Below the pieces are notes generated by a model that saw only the letters and a program-made list of their open reading frames with translations, was not told where the DNA came from and did no database searches. A DNA stretch of 64,000 nt from contig JAUSAW010000007.1 in the NCBI GenBank assembly GCA_030652335.1, positions 1 through 64,000 of the forward strand. The letters run 5' to 3'. The stretch comes from Gammaproteobacteria bacterium. Its GTDB lineage: Bacteria; Pseudomonadota; Gammaproteobacteria; Francisellales; CACEW01. This document shows, piece by piece, positions 1 through 9,628 of the stretch (the first letter of the stretch is position 1; the number at the start of each line of letters is the position of its first letter). The position numbers and the translations under genes were made by a program.

Positions 1-133
1 ACTTTGAACGCCACTTATAATATGTGGCTGAACTAATACCATGTTGACGACATAAATCAGAAACAGGAATACCTGATTTATTTTCTTCTAAAATTTTGAA
101 TATCTGGCTTTCGGTAAATTTCGTTCGTTTCAT
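1..133 (-). CDS. IS3-family transposase OrfA, N-terminal part
   Basis: The reverse strand starts with ATG at 133-131 after a strong ribosome site (AAGGGGG) and reads MKRTKFTESQIFKILEE, with DLCRQHGISSATYYKW further in. This is the helix-turn-helix N-terminus of IS3-family OrfA of the IS407 subgroup, which binds the element ends. The frame stays open for 44 codons to the window edge. The rest of orfA and the overlapping orfB, normally reached by -1 frameshifting, lie outside. Whether the element is intact cannot be judged from here. Confidence 0.85.
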   Translation of the reverse strand, partial: MKRTKFTESQIFKILEENKSGIPVSDLCRQHGISSATYYKWRSK

Positions 134-211
134 AAGTTAAACCCCCTTAAAAAATATTATAAGAAAATTCTACTTATGAACACCATTACTTTCTGGGGGG
201 ATTACCATTCA
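1..211 (-). mobile_element. Left end of an IS3-family insertion sequence, cut by the window edge
   Basis: The reverse strand carries the start of an IS3-type orfA. The element probably ends at about 211, where the + strand reads attaccattca, so the element would begin TGAATGGTAAT on its own strand. IS3 elements begin with TG and end with CA, which agrees. Only one end is in view, so the inverted repeat cannot be confirmed by pairing it with the other end, and the boundary is an inference. Confidence 0.55.
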
Positions 212-414
212 GCCTGTACCACGTTAGCCTTGTATAAAAATATAGCCGTTAAACCGGCGCAGGAAGTTGCTGCTCATCTATAAAACCTTAGCAGCAATTA
301 ATTGTAAAGCAGATTAGCCATAAGCAAAAATATAGCTAAAGTCTTGTTGTCTGCGCTGGGAGCGATTGAGTTGCTTTGAAAAGGATATTAGAATAGCGGG
401 TCATAATACTTACT

Positions 415-2697
415 GTGATTATTCTTATGTTAAGTTTCCCATCCAGTTCTTCAGTAATCGCCGTCAGAAATGATGTAATGATAGGTAGTGGAGCTGTGAG
501 TAATATTTTGCGGCAAGAGGTTGAGTCTCCTGTTGTATTGAGTGCAGAGGATGAAGCGAAAATAGTAGATGTTAAGGACTTACTATCTGATTTGTTGACA
601 GAGTTGTCAAGACGACATGAAATGTGCCTAGTTATGTTACGCCGTAAACAAGAGGGCGTAGAGGAGCCAATAACAGTAAAATTTGCTCTTACTGGTGAAA
701 TTAGAGAGCTTGGATTGGCGAGTACATATGAGCAATATAGAAACAAAAGGCAAGAAATTTTAGATCGTATCAAGTTTTTAGCATCAAAGGCTTCAAAATT
801 ATATTGCGCTAAGCAGCTCATTCGAGCTAATGTCGAAATGAAAATTGCATTGGATTATATCACTCAGGCTTATGGGCCTAATCATACTGAAACCTTAAAA
901 ATCCAGTTAGAATATGCAATGATTTATTATGAGTTAGATTTTCGGGAAGGGCCGACTTTACTTATAGAAACAGTAAAAAAACTGGAGCTGGATCTCAAAG
1001 AAAATTCCTTGGATACTGAGCTTAATAATGCATTGGCAAAAGGTGATTATCGATTAGCTCAGTATTATTTGAGAATAGACAACATTGATTTAGCAACAGC
1101 TCATTTAAACCGATCAGAGTTCTTAAGGCGGAAGTATGTTACAAACACAGCAGAATTAAAAAACGGGCTTGATAAAATCGATTTTATGCGGGGCATGATT
1201 GCTTCTAAGCAAGACCTTCCTGAAGCCGAAGGTATATTAATGAAATGCTATGAATTTCGTAAGGCTATCGATCCAGTAAATGCTGGTTTGATTCCAGTAT
1301 TGGAAGTTTTGATTAACCTTATGGATAGGAAAGAAAATCTTATTGGCGAATTAAACTTTGTAAGAGAGATACTCTACCTTCAGAAATATTATCAAGTCAA
1401 CAAAAGACAAATTATCAAAACGCAGCTGCTGATATTGGAATTAACTATAAGTAATGTGTCTAGTGACGAATTCTGGACTTTATTATATGAGGTTGAAGGC
1501 CAATTAGAGGCTATTTCGGTAACTGAGGAAAGCCTCGATATAGGTCAGTGCTATCTGCAGTTAGCCAAGACGAGAATGAATATTTTATTTCCCGATGACT
1601 GGTCCCGTACCCGAACTCATGAGTATTGTATGAACACATTAGTTTTAATCGGTAAGGCAGAATCACATTTACATCATAGTATACGCAGCGTAGCCTTAAC
1701 ATATGAGCAATTGCATAGTTTGAAAGAAAAATGCATACATATGATTAGTTATTGGGAAAATCCTAGGCAGCCTTTGAAGTCTATGCCAACCTTTCCTGAA
1801 GATGAAGCCGCTATTTTAGCTGCTGAATCGTCTAAAAAGCTCGCGAGCGGAGGACTTACCAAAGAAGAGTTGGAAAAGCTTTCTGATTTTAGTTCTGAAG
1901 CGCGTCAGTCATTAATAAGCATAATGGATAGGCTATTAACCGTTGAAGCTTACGAAGCATTGCCAGTAGAAGGCAGTATTAATCCATATCGGCTTCGTGT
2001 TGCCCAGGGAGGAATTACTTCAAGGTTTAATGATGGTAAACTCTTGGATGAAACAAAAGCGCGGCTTACAAGTGATCCTAGTTATACAAAGAGTATTCCT
2101 CCGATTGAAATAGGCATCCATGATGGAAAAGTCTATAGTTTTGATACAAGACGTTTGATCGTTCATCAGCAGGCTAGAGAAGATAATCTTGCGGTTTTGG
2201 TAAGATATAGAAAAATTTCAGGAGCATATTTAGAGTCTAGAATAGCGTCGATCCATTCTCCACGACCGTGGAATGGTATTGTTACAGCATTACGATATGG
2301 TGGGAAAGGATCTGAATCAACTCCCTATATTAATCCTTTATTCAGGCATCAGCTTGAAAAAAAGGTCGAGCGTGATTTTAAGCCTTTTCCAAGTGAGCGG
2401 ATAGGTGCCGATGATAATGGTTTTCCTGTTAAACAAAAAGAAGCCAGAAAAATCTTTGACTTTTTAACGCAAAAAGCTGGCCTCGGTTCGACATGGGCTG
2501 CTGCGAAGTTGGTCGAAGCTAATGGCATTTCTCACACTTATGGAAAAGGACTTGAATTTTATGAGTTTCTAATCCAGGTAAAAAAAGACGCTTCAGAAAT
2601 GCACTTGCATGCTTCACCAGTTAGGGTGCTAGGTCGAGGTATTGATTCGCCAGCTTTCGCTGGAGCTGGAGTTGGTAGGGCGCCTTCACCTGAGTAA
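415..2697 (+). CDS. Large orphan protein with TPR-like helices and a toxin-like C-terminal domain
   Basis: Frame of 760 codons starting at GTG 415; ATG codons at 427 and 478 are alternatives and none has a clear ribosome site, so the start is uncertain. I do not recognise the whole protein. Residues about 100 to 480 are alpha-helical and TPR-like in texture (leucine/alanine/tyrosine pattern, GPNHTETLKIQLEYA). Residues about 523 to 600 contain YRLRVAQGG, SIPPIEIGIHDGKVYSFD and TRRLIVHQQA. This resembles a domain often seen near the C-terminus of RHS and other polymorphic toxins (consensus IPPI-x-V...DGK...DNRRL). The tail is Gly/Ala/Pro-rich. There is no signal peptide or membrane segment. A secreted effector is possible but unproven. 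A weak terminator follows at 2754-2793. Confidence 0.7.
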   Translation: MIILMLSFPSSSSVIAVRNDVMIGSGAVSNILRQEVESPVVLSAEDEAKIVDVKDLLSDLLTELSRRHEMCLVMLRRKQEGVEEPITVKFALTGEIRELGLASTYEQYRNKRQEILDRIKFLASKASKLYCAKQLIRANVEMKIALDYITQAYGPNHTETLKIQLEYAMIYYELDFREGPTLLIETVKKLELDLKENSLDTELNNALAKGDYRLAQYYLRIDNIDLATAHLNRSEFLRRKYVTNTAELKNGLDKIDFMRGMIASKQDLPEAEGILMKCYEFRKAIDPVNAGLIPVLEVLINLMDRKENLIGELNFVREILYLQKYYQVNKRQIIKTQLLILELTISNVSSDEFWTLLYEVEGQLEAISVTEESLDIGQCYLQLAKTRMNILFPDDWSRTRTHEYCMNTLVLIGKAESHLHHSIRSVALTYEQLHSLKEKCIHMISYWENPRQPLKSMPTFPEDEAAILAAESSKKLASGGLTKEELEKLSDFSSEARQSLISIMDRLLTVEAYEALPVEGSINPYRLRVAQGGITSRFNDGKLLDETKARLTSDPSYTKSIPPIEIGIHDGKVYSFDTRRLIVHQQAREDNLAVLVRYRKISGAYLESRIASIHSPRPWNGIVTALRYGGKGSESTPYINPLFRHQLEKKVERDFKPFPSERIGADDNGFPVKQKEARKIFDFLTQKAGLGSTWAAAKLVEANGISHTYGKGLEFYEFLIQVKKDASEMHLHASPVRVLGRGIDSPAFAGAGVGRAPSPE

Positions 2698-2753
2698 AAT
2701 ACTGTTCGGTGCAGATTGCTTAACTAGCATTTTACCCAACACAAAGAGTTACT

Positions 2754-2793
2754 AAAAGGGGGCTTGAAATATTGTCGCTGGCTCCTTTTTTAT
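2754..2793 (+). terminator. Probable rho-independent terminator
   Basis: AAAAGGGGGC pairs imperfectly with GCTCCTTTT over a loop of about 17 nt and runs into TTTTTTATTTTT. It lies between the orphan gene ending at 2697 and mlaA. Confidence 0.5.
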
Positions 2794-2887
2794 TTTTATC
2801 ATGGCATTTACCTTCGATTTCACTCTCACAAAATCCCTATCCATCTGCTATCATGCAGAATGTTAAATAAACCTTAGGGTGCCTCCA

Positions 2888-3682
2888 ATGAAAAAGCTAG
2901 TCCCACTTACCTTAACCGTTTTAGCCAGTACGCTTTTAAGCGGTTGCGTAACCGTTAATCCTGCTACTAAAATTCCACAAGATCCTTATGAATCGTATAA
3001 CCGTGGGATGTTTCAGTTTAACCAAGATTTTAATAATACTTTCTTACAACCTATTACCAATGTATATGACCAGGCGCCTTCGAGCGCTAGGAGCGGGGTG
3101 AGAAACTTTTTTAATAACATTTATACGGTGGGTGATATCGGCAATGACTTAATGCAGGCTAACTTTAGCTATGCCGGTCGCGATACCGCTAGATTATTTA
3201 TCAATACCTTTATCGGTTTCTTTGGTATGCACGATGTAGCTAGCCAAATGGGCATTCAGCCTCACCAACAAAGTTTTGGTATGACTTTAGCCAAATGGGG
3301 TATGGTGAATTCATCGTACTTTATTATTCCATTCTTTGGTCCAAGCACGGTAACCGGACTGTTTGGTATGGTGCCTGATTACTTTATGAATCCAGTAACC
3401 TATGTTAAACCGAATGGCTTGGCTTACGGCATGCGTGGACTAAGCACCGTACAGATCGCATCCGATAGCTTGCCTAAACAACGCTTTATAATGTCGATGG
3501 CATTAGATCCCTATGTTGCAATTCGTAACGCTTACTTACAAAACCGTGAGTTTGTGGTGCAACAGATTCAATCCGACGGATTATCGTCAGGACAGGATCA
3601 GGTTGCTCCAGGATCTTCATTACCAATGGTTCCACCTGAGGCTCCCGTTAAACAGAAAAATGCGGCTCCAGGCAGGGTCTAA
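2888..3682 (+). CDS. mlaA: MlaA (VacJ) outer-membrane phospholipid-removal lipoprotein
   Basis: Outer-membrane component of the Mla system, which with the porin and MlaC/MlaFEDB removes mislocalised phospholipid from the outer leaflet. The start chosen is ATG 2888, eight bases after AGGG; an in-frame GTG lies upstream at 2879 but would leave the ribosome site inside the gene. The protein opens with a lipoprotein signal, MKKLVPLTLTVLASTLLSGC, with lipidated Cys20. The family core follows: DPYESYNRGMFQFN, a helical segment, and an IIPFFGPSTV motif. Length 264 aa fits the family (about 250). The tail is Pro/Ala-rich. No other mla gene is in the window. A perfect hairpin terminator follows immediately. 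Confidence 0.93.
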   Translation: MKKLVPLTLTVLASTLLSGCVTVNPATKIPQDPYESYNRGMFQFNQDFNNTFLQPITNVYDQAPSSARSGVRNFFNNIYTVGDIGNDLMQANFSYAGRDTARLFINTFIGFFGMHDVASQMGIQPHQQSFGMTLAKWGMVNSSYFIIPFFGPSTVTGLFGMVPDYFMNPVTYVKPNGLAYGMRGLSTVQIASDSLPKQRFIMSMALDPYVAIRNAYLQNREFVVQQIQSDGLSSGQDQVAPGSSLPMVPPEAPVKQKNAAPGRV

Positions 3683-3690
3683 AATAATCC

Positions 3691-3727
3691 CCATAAAAAA
3701 GCCCGACTTGATCGGGCTTTTTTATGG
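3691..3727. terminator. Bidirectional rho-independent terminator
   Basis: A perfect inverted repeat with 16-bp arms (CCATAAAAAAGCCCGA and its complement) and a 5-nt loop, with an A run on one side and a T run on the other. It lies between the converging mlaA and amino-acid antiporter genes and should stop transcription from both. Confidence 0.95.
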
Positions 3728-3749
3728 CTGAGATACTTTAGCGTATCGC

Positions 3750-5135
3750 TTACTTGCGATGTCTAAACCAGATTACTAATAATGGCACAGCCAATATCAG
3801 TGCATCTCCCGATAGCATCATGGCGATATAGGGCAGGGTATCGTGGATAGAGATTTCATCGGGCGGGAACAGCCCGAGCAAGAAACCGATAGCCGATACT
3901 AGTATAGCGACACCACATATAAGCCAAATAGCAATTTTCCCGCCTGGAATGCGATAAGGGCGTTCCAAGTCTGGCTGGCTATAGCGCAATTTAATGGCGG
4001 AACTAAATAAGATAATATACAACAGCACAGTAAATTGGCTGGTCCAGGCCATTAAAGTCCAGAACGCGCTTTTTAAGCTCGGCATAAATAAAAATACGCA
4101 GGCCAATAAGGTGCCGATGATGCCTTGTAAGAGTAAAACATTATACGGCATACCGAAGCGATTCACTTTAGCAAACACTTTAGGAAATTCCCCATCTACC
4201 GCCATTTCCCTCATGCCTCTGGCGGGGCCGATTAGCCAGGCGCTGATGCTGCCAATGCCACCGAAGGCAATTAATCCTGCCAGGATAGGAGTAAACCAGC
4301 TCATATGAAAGGTTTGGAAGAAGTAGGAAAAGCTTTGAATTAAGCCATTAAGCAGATTAACCTGACCTTTAGGAACAACTACCGCAATAGACATCGCCGC
4401 CATCGAGCTTATTAAAAAGATTAAAATAGCCGCTAAAAACATCGCCCTTGGATAAGCGCGTTTAGGATCGTAGACATTTTGCGCATGGAAAGAGGTGACC
4501 TCCATACCCGCATAAGCTGACAATACCCCTAAGAAAAATACCAGACTGCCGATTCTAAAATCAGGCAAAGCCGATTTAGGCGCTAATGACACCTGAATAG
4601 GGTGGTGCGTAAAGATCCAGTATGCTCCTAATAAAATAATCAGGGCGCCAGGTAAGATGGTGCCAAATAGTGCGCCAAGAATATTAAGACGACTGGTGGT
4701 CCTAATTCCTAACATATTAAAGAAGGTACAGCCCCAATAAACGCCCATCATGGTAAAAAACAGCGCATGTTTATTGGTAGCCAATGCTGGGAACCCAACA
4801 TAGGCAATGGTCGCTACAATGCTGGCAAGAGTGGTGGGGAAGGCGATAACATTATTAATCCATGACATCCACATCGCTATAAAGCCGACTTTTTTACCGA
4901 AGGCGGCGCTAGACCAGGCATAGACTCCTCCGTTTTTAGGCAGCGAAGTGGCTAATTCTGCACACACTAAAGCGCTTGGAATAAGAAAGCACAGTGCTGC
5001 TAAGCCATAAAAGAATAAGGATTGTAAGCCCACGCTTGCCATCATAGGCAAACCACGCAAGCTTAAAATGGCTGAAATACTGATCATGGCAATGGCAAAA
5101 CTGCCGAGTACTTTGGGTTGGGATACCGAGGACAT
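3750..5135 (-). CDS. APC-superfamily amino-acid permease, glutamate:GABA antiporter-like
   Basis: 461 aa, about 12 hydrophobic segments spread over the length, no signal peptide. The N-terminus has the APC-family pattern SISAILSLRGLP, and a GGVYAW segment sits in the TM2/loop region. RYSQPDLERPYRIPGG before the last helices is typical of glutamate:GABA antiporter-type members such as GadC. Such inner-membrane proteins exchange or import amino acids; the actual substrate cannot be read from sequence. ATG at 5135 is preceded by an AGGAG-type site on the reverse strand. No decarboxylase gene is adjacent, so an acid-resistance role is not supported by context. Confidence 0.85.
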   Translation of the reverse strand: MSSVSQPKVLGSFAIAMISISAILSLRGLPMMASVGLQSLFFYGLAALCFLIPSALVCAELATSLPKNGGVYAWSSAAFGKKVGFIAMWMSWINNVIAFPTTLASIVATIAYVGFPALATNKHALFFTMMGVYWGCTFFNMLGIRTTSRLNILGALFGTILPGALIILLGAYWIFTHHPIQVSLAPKSALPDFRIGSLVFFLGVLSAYAGMEVTSFHAQNVYDPKRAYPRAMFLAAILIFLISSMAAMSIAVVVPKGQVNLLNGLIQSFSYFFQTFHMSWFTPILAGLIAFGGIGSISAWLIGPARGMREMAVDGEFPKVFAKVNRFGMPYNVLLLQGIIGTLLACVFLFMPSLKSAFWTLMAWTSQFTVLLYIILFSSAIKLRYSQPDLERPYRIPGGKIAIWLICGVAILVSAIGFLLGLFPPDEISIHDTLPYIAMMLSGDALILAVPLLVIWFRHRK

Positions 5136-5335
5136 GCTTAAAAAGCTCCTAATGTGAGTCGCTATGAAAGTATAGTGACTCAGCTAGGAAATGGAAGTAG
5201 TGGAAGATGTATTAGTTGTGCAAAATTTGATTAAAATTAGTTTTTTAATAAAAAGATAAGATTAGTATTTGCCAAAGTGTTTTTTTATGTCTAAACTTAC
5301 ATCGAAATGCACGAATAAGATTCATGGAGAGGTTT

Positions 5336-6998
<1,663 letters not shown>

Positions 6999-7050
6999 TC
7001 AGGCGCCAAGTTTATTAAAATTTACGCTTTGATAAAACATGGAGTTTTGG

Positions 7051-7812
7051 ATGAGGGGCGCGAAGTACAGTCTTTTGGTTTTATTGTGTGTAATAAATGT
7101 TAGCGCTCATGCGGCATTTGTCGGCACGGATTTATCCACTTTAAAGAAAATTAAAGCGCATGAAGATGGAACCTTTAAAGGCAGTAATTTAGCAGCCGGG
7201 GGCACGCTTAATACCGGTAATACAGGCTCATTGCAGCTGACAGCCAATGGTTTGCTGCAATATACCTATCATCAATGGATTCACTCTATAAGCCTAAATT
7301 ATCAGCGAGAACAAAACCGTGATGATGGCTTAAAAGCGAACCATTTATTTTTACAAGGCCAAAGCCTTTATAATCTTGATAAAAAACAATTCCTGTTCAC
7401 TCAGCTTAACTATACCCAGGATAAGTTCGATGGCTATAACTATATCGTCAATCTATCAGCAGGGTATGGTCGTAATATTGATATGCCTAAAAATATGCTG
7501 TTCAGTTGGATGGCAGGCCCTGGTATTAACCAATATCAAGACGTCAATAATGTACAGGTAACCCGACCTTCTATAGAGGGTGCCATAAATTACGTATGGG
7601 ACATCCGCTCGGATTTACAGTTTAGTGAGAATTTAGAAAGTATTGCCACAACCGCGAATATACGAACCATTTCAACCACTGGATTAACCACTAAACTCAC
7701 CGATGATTTTAATTTAGAACTCATGTTCCAAGCCATCGATGATGATCACCCGCCAGCGGGTAAAGTTGGGTTTAATACGATAACGAGTGTGCAGTTAAGC
7801 TATCAAATTTAA
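7051..7812 (+). CDS. DUF481 (YdiY-like) outer-membrane beta-barrel protein
   Basis: About 253 aa, starting at ATG 7051 with GGAG six bases upstream; an in-frame ATG at 7039 overlaps that site. The N-terminus is a signal peptide (LLVLLCVINVSAHA). The remainder is alternating beta-strand sequence with many aromatic residues (GGTLNTGNTGSLQLTANG, HSISLNYQREQNRDDG, LFTQLNYTQDKFDGYNY) and ends with the C-terminal strand SVQLSYQI. This is the DUF481 family of putative outer-membrane proteins. Its role is unknown; the family is described as salt-stress induced in some species. Confidence 0.8.
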   Translation: MRGAKYSLLVLLCVINVSAHAAFVGTDLSTLKKIKAHEDGTFKGSNLAAGGTLNTGNTGSLQLTANGLLQYTYHQWIHSISLNYQREQNRDDGLKANHLFLQGQSLYNLDKKQFLFTQLNYTQDKFDGYNYIVNLSAGYGRNIDMPKNMLFSWMAGPGINQYQDVNNVQVTRPSIEGAINYVWDIRSDLQFSENLESIATTANIRTISTTGLTTKLTDDFNLELMFQAIDDDHPPAGKVGFNTITSVQLSYQI

Positions 7813-7900
7813 TGTTGCAAGCTCGATAATAAGCGCTCAGAAAAAGCAAGTTATAGCGCCAAAGCGAGTTGCTAATAGGCCTGGGCGTTAACTTATTTTC

Positions 7901-7929
7901 TTGTAAGTTGAGTACCAAATCATTATCAT
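7901..7929 (+). promoter_or_regulatory. Promoter for tRNA-Ser
   Basis: TTGTAA (7901-7906) and TATCAT (7924-7929) are separated by 17 nt, and the tRNA begins 10 nt after the -10 box. The spacing is ideal for sigma-70. Confidence 0.6.
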
Positions 7930-7939
7930 ACAACCCCAT

Positions 7940-8029
7940 GGAGAGATGCCGGAGCGGTTGAACGGCCCTGACTCGAAATCAGTGGGGGCAGCAATGCCCA
8001 CTAGGGTTCGAACCCCTATCTCTCCGCCA
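7940..8029 (+). tRNA. tRNA-Ser, anticodon CGA
   Basis: A 90-nt gene with encoded CCA. The acceptor stem GGAGAGA pairs with TCTCTCC, the anticodon loop CTCGAAA gives anticodon CGA (reads UCG), the long class II variable arm is GTGGGGGCAGCAATGCCCAC, and the T arm contains GGTTCGAACCCC. It closely resembles E. coli serU. Part of its anticodon and variable-arm region is duplicated at 16142-16159, so it may be an integration target. Confidence 0.97.
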
Positions 8030-8213
8030 TTTTTAACCATTCCACTCTTTCCTTTAAAACCTCATTGTGGGGATTTTGCGTTTTTTTATGTAAATTAACG
8101 CTAAGTTTCAAAATATGCTGCGTCTTAATTCATTGATAAATCTAAAATTATTAATTTGGAAAGTTTTGATGTGGATGACTGTTAATCAGTGTTGTTTGCT
8201 TATGAAATTATGG

Positions 8214-8259
8214 TTGTTTCTTGTCTAATGTATGCTATAATGTGTACATATAGGTAGCA
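8214..8259 (+). promoter_or_regulatory. Promoter with dyad operator upstream of the toxin-antitoxin pair
   Basis: TTGTTT (8214-8219) and TATAAT (8236-8241) are separated by 16 nt. An imperfect dyad, TGCTA (8233) to TAGCA (8259), centred on a GTGTACAT core, covers the -10 box. This is a plausible operator for the ribbon-helix-helix antitoxin, since such pairs are normally autorepressed. Confidence 0.55.
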
Positions 8260-8270
8260 TTGAGCACATA

Positions 8271-8558
8271 ATGATCTTTAATAAAGAAATTGAATGGGAT
8301 GCTGAGAAAAATGAGCGTCTTAAGTCAGAAAGAGACTTGAGTTTTGAAGAGATTGTAGCTGCTTTGCTGGACGGTAAATTGCTTGATGTCGTGGATCATC
8401 CAAGCCGAAATAATCAACAAATAATTGTTGTTGAGGTTAATGGATATGCTGTGTTTGTGCCTTTTGTTTCGGATGAGAGTAAAATATTTCTTAAAACAGC
8501 ATACAAAAATAGCCAAGCGACAAAGAAACATTTAAAGGGGAGTAAAAATGAGCATTAA
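8271..8558 (+). CDS. BrnT-family (DUF497) toxin of a type II toxin-antitoxin pair
   Basis: A 95-aa protein. EIEWDAEKNERLKSERDLSF followed by EEIVAALLDGKL is the BrnT signature (WD..KN......R.LSFEE). BrnT toxins are RelE-fold ribonucleases that cut RNA and slow growth until bound by their antitoxin. The mid-protein strands IIVVEVNGYAVFVPFV fit the fold, although the usual R-x-I-SAR C-terminal segment is replaced by FLKTAYKNSQATKKH, so activity may differ from classical BrnT. The gene overlaps the next one by 11 bp. Its promoter has a dyad over the -10 box. Confidence 0.8.
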   Translation: MIFNKEIEWDAEKNERLKSERDLSFEEIVAALLDGKLLDVVDHPSRNNQQIIVVEVNGYAVFVPFVSDESKIFLKTAYKNSQATKKHLKGSKNEH

Positions 8559-8838
8559 AAATCAAAGGCTTGATGCAGAAGAACAAGAAGTCATAGACGC
8601 CTACAATAAAGGCGAGTTGAAATCTGTTGCCAATCTTGAAAATGTAAAGGAAAGTATTCTTAATGCGGCCAATAAATTTGGAAATAAAGATAAGCGCATA
8701 AGCATACGTATGACTTCTTGGGATTATAGAAAAGCTCATGAAAAAGCACTAATAGAAGGCTTGGGTTATCAAACATTGCTTTCTAGTGTGCTGCATAAAT
8801 ATCTTACCGGACAATTAGTGGAAAAAAGGGCTTCTTAA
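8548..8838 (+). CDS. CopG/ribbon-helix-helix antitoxin partner of the BrnT-like toxin
   Basis: A 96-aa protein with a good ribosome site (AAAGGGG) located within the toxin gene; the start overlaps the toxin's 3' end, giving coupled translation. The N-terminal half (EEQEVIDAYNKGELKSVANL) is the toxin-binding type segment. KDKRISIRMTSWDYRKAHEK, followed by ALIEGLGYQTLLSSVLHKYL, is a ribbon-helix-helix DNA-binding region. It resembles the CopG-type antitoxins that pair with BrnT toxins. It should neutralise the toxin and repress the shared promoter. Confidence 0.8.
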   Translation: MSIKNQRLDAEEQEVIDAYNKGELKSVANLENVKESILNAANKFGNKDKRISIRMTSWDYRKAHEKALIEGLGYQTLLSSVLHKYLTGQLVEKRAS

Positions 8839-8902
8839 GGTTTTGGGGGTTAATTTTATCTTAGCCCCATCCTTTGGCTTTGATTTGAAAAGAGTAGAGC
8901 CC

Positions 8903-9569
8903 TTATTCATTTTTTAGTTCTTCTAGAGCAATTTTTTCAGTAACTAACTGTGCGAATTTAGGATGAGCAGCTCTATCGAAATGTAGACCATCCTCGCCCA
9001 TTTCAATATGAGGCGACATATCCAAATATGCATAGCCATGTTTTTCAGCGAGATCCGCACATAAAGCAGGAAAATTTCTTGATTTTTCGTCAGCACCTTT
9101 GAATATATCAGCAAAGATTCCATTTTCAGTACTTAAGAAAGGATAGCCAATGAGTAATGTTCGAGGGGAGCTTCTCATATCTGGGCCGTAAGTGCTGGTT
9201 TGAATTATAGTAATAAGCTCACCCAACCCTGAGACTGCATCTTCTACTGAGCGATCGGAGACAGTTTTAAAATCATTAGCACCTAGCATAAGTATGACCC
9301 AATCTAACGGGCATGAGAGAGAAGGCAGGGAGCTAAATATGTCTTGCCATTGCTGCTGCAACTCCCCATTTGATGAGAGTTATCAATATTCGTATTTCGT
9401 CCACACAATCCTTCTTCAATGACAGTATAATCATCGCCTAATAATTTTTGTAAGCAACCTGTCCAACGAATGTCAGGAGAAAGCGCTCCATATAACCCGT
9501 TGCAAAATCGAGGCTTCCTACGACCAAGCCCCAAGTGTTTGAATCTCCATAACAAAGTATATTTTTCAT
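8903..9569 (-). pseudogene. SGNH/GDSL arylesterase-type hydrolase with two frameshifts
   Basis: Starts with ATG at 9569 (MKNILCYGDSNTWGLV), containing the block I Ser motif GDSNTW. After ATGGAGCGCTTT (about 9478-9484) the reading frame must move by one base to continue as SPDIRWTGCLQKLLGDDY and EEGLCGRNTNID. At about 9309-9311 it must move again to join LLSHA to PLDWVILMLGANDF. The rest holds the catalytic block V, EDGLHFDRAAHPKF. Both shifts fit a single missing base in a short run (TTTT to TTT, CCCC to CCC). Restored, it would be a complete esterase of about 222 aa. It is either a young pseudogene or two sequencing errors. Confidence 0.85.
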
Positions 9570-9628
9570 GTCTGGTTTCCAGTCAACTTACTCTTGTAAC
9601 TTCATGTCCACACTGCCATCCCTTCAAC

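Noticed and set aside
336..821. Open frame of 161 codons on the reverse strand
   Set aside because: Lies antisense to the 5' part of the 415-2697 gene, has no ribosome site and no domain; a shadow frame.
3994..4308. Forward frame of 104 codons inside the antiporter gene
   Set aside because: Antisense to a clear membrane transporter; no ribosome site or domain.
8062..8075. 14-nt match to 15945-15958 as an independent island boundary
   Set aside because: A 14-mer repeat is expected by chance several times in 64 kb. It is only suggestive because both copies lie near the tRNA sequences; used as support, not as a boundary.
8325..8739. Reverse-strand open frames over the toxin-antitoxin pair
   Set aside because: Antisense to two well-supported genes and rich in rare, unlikely residue runs.
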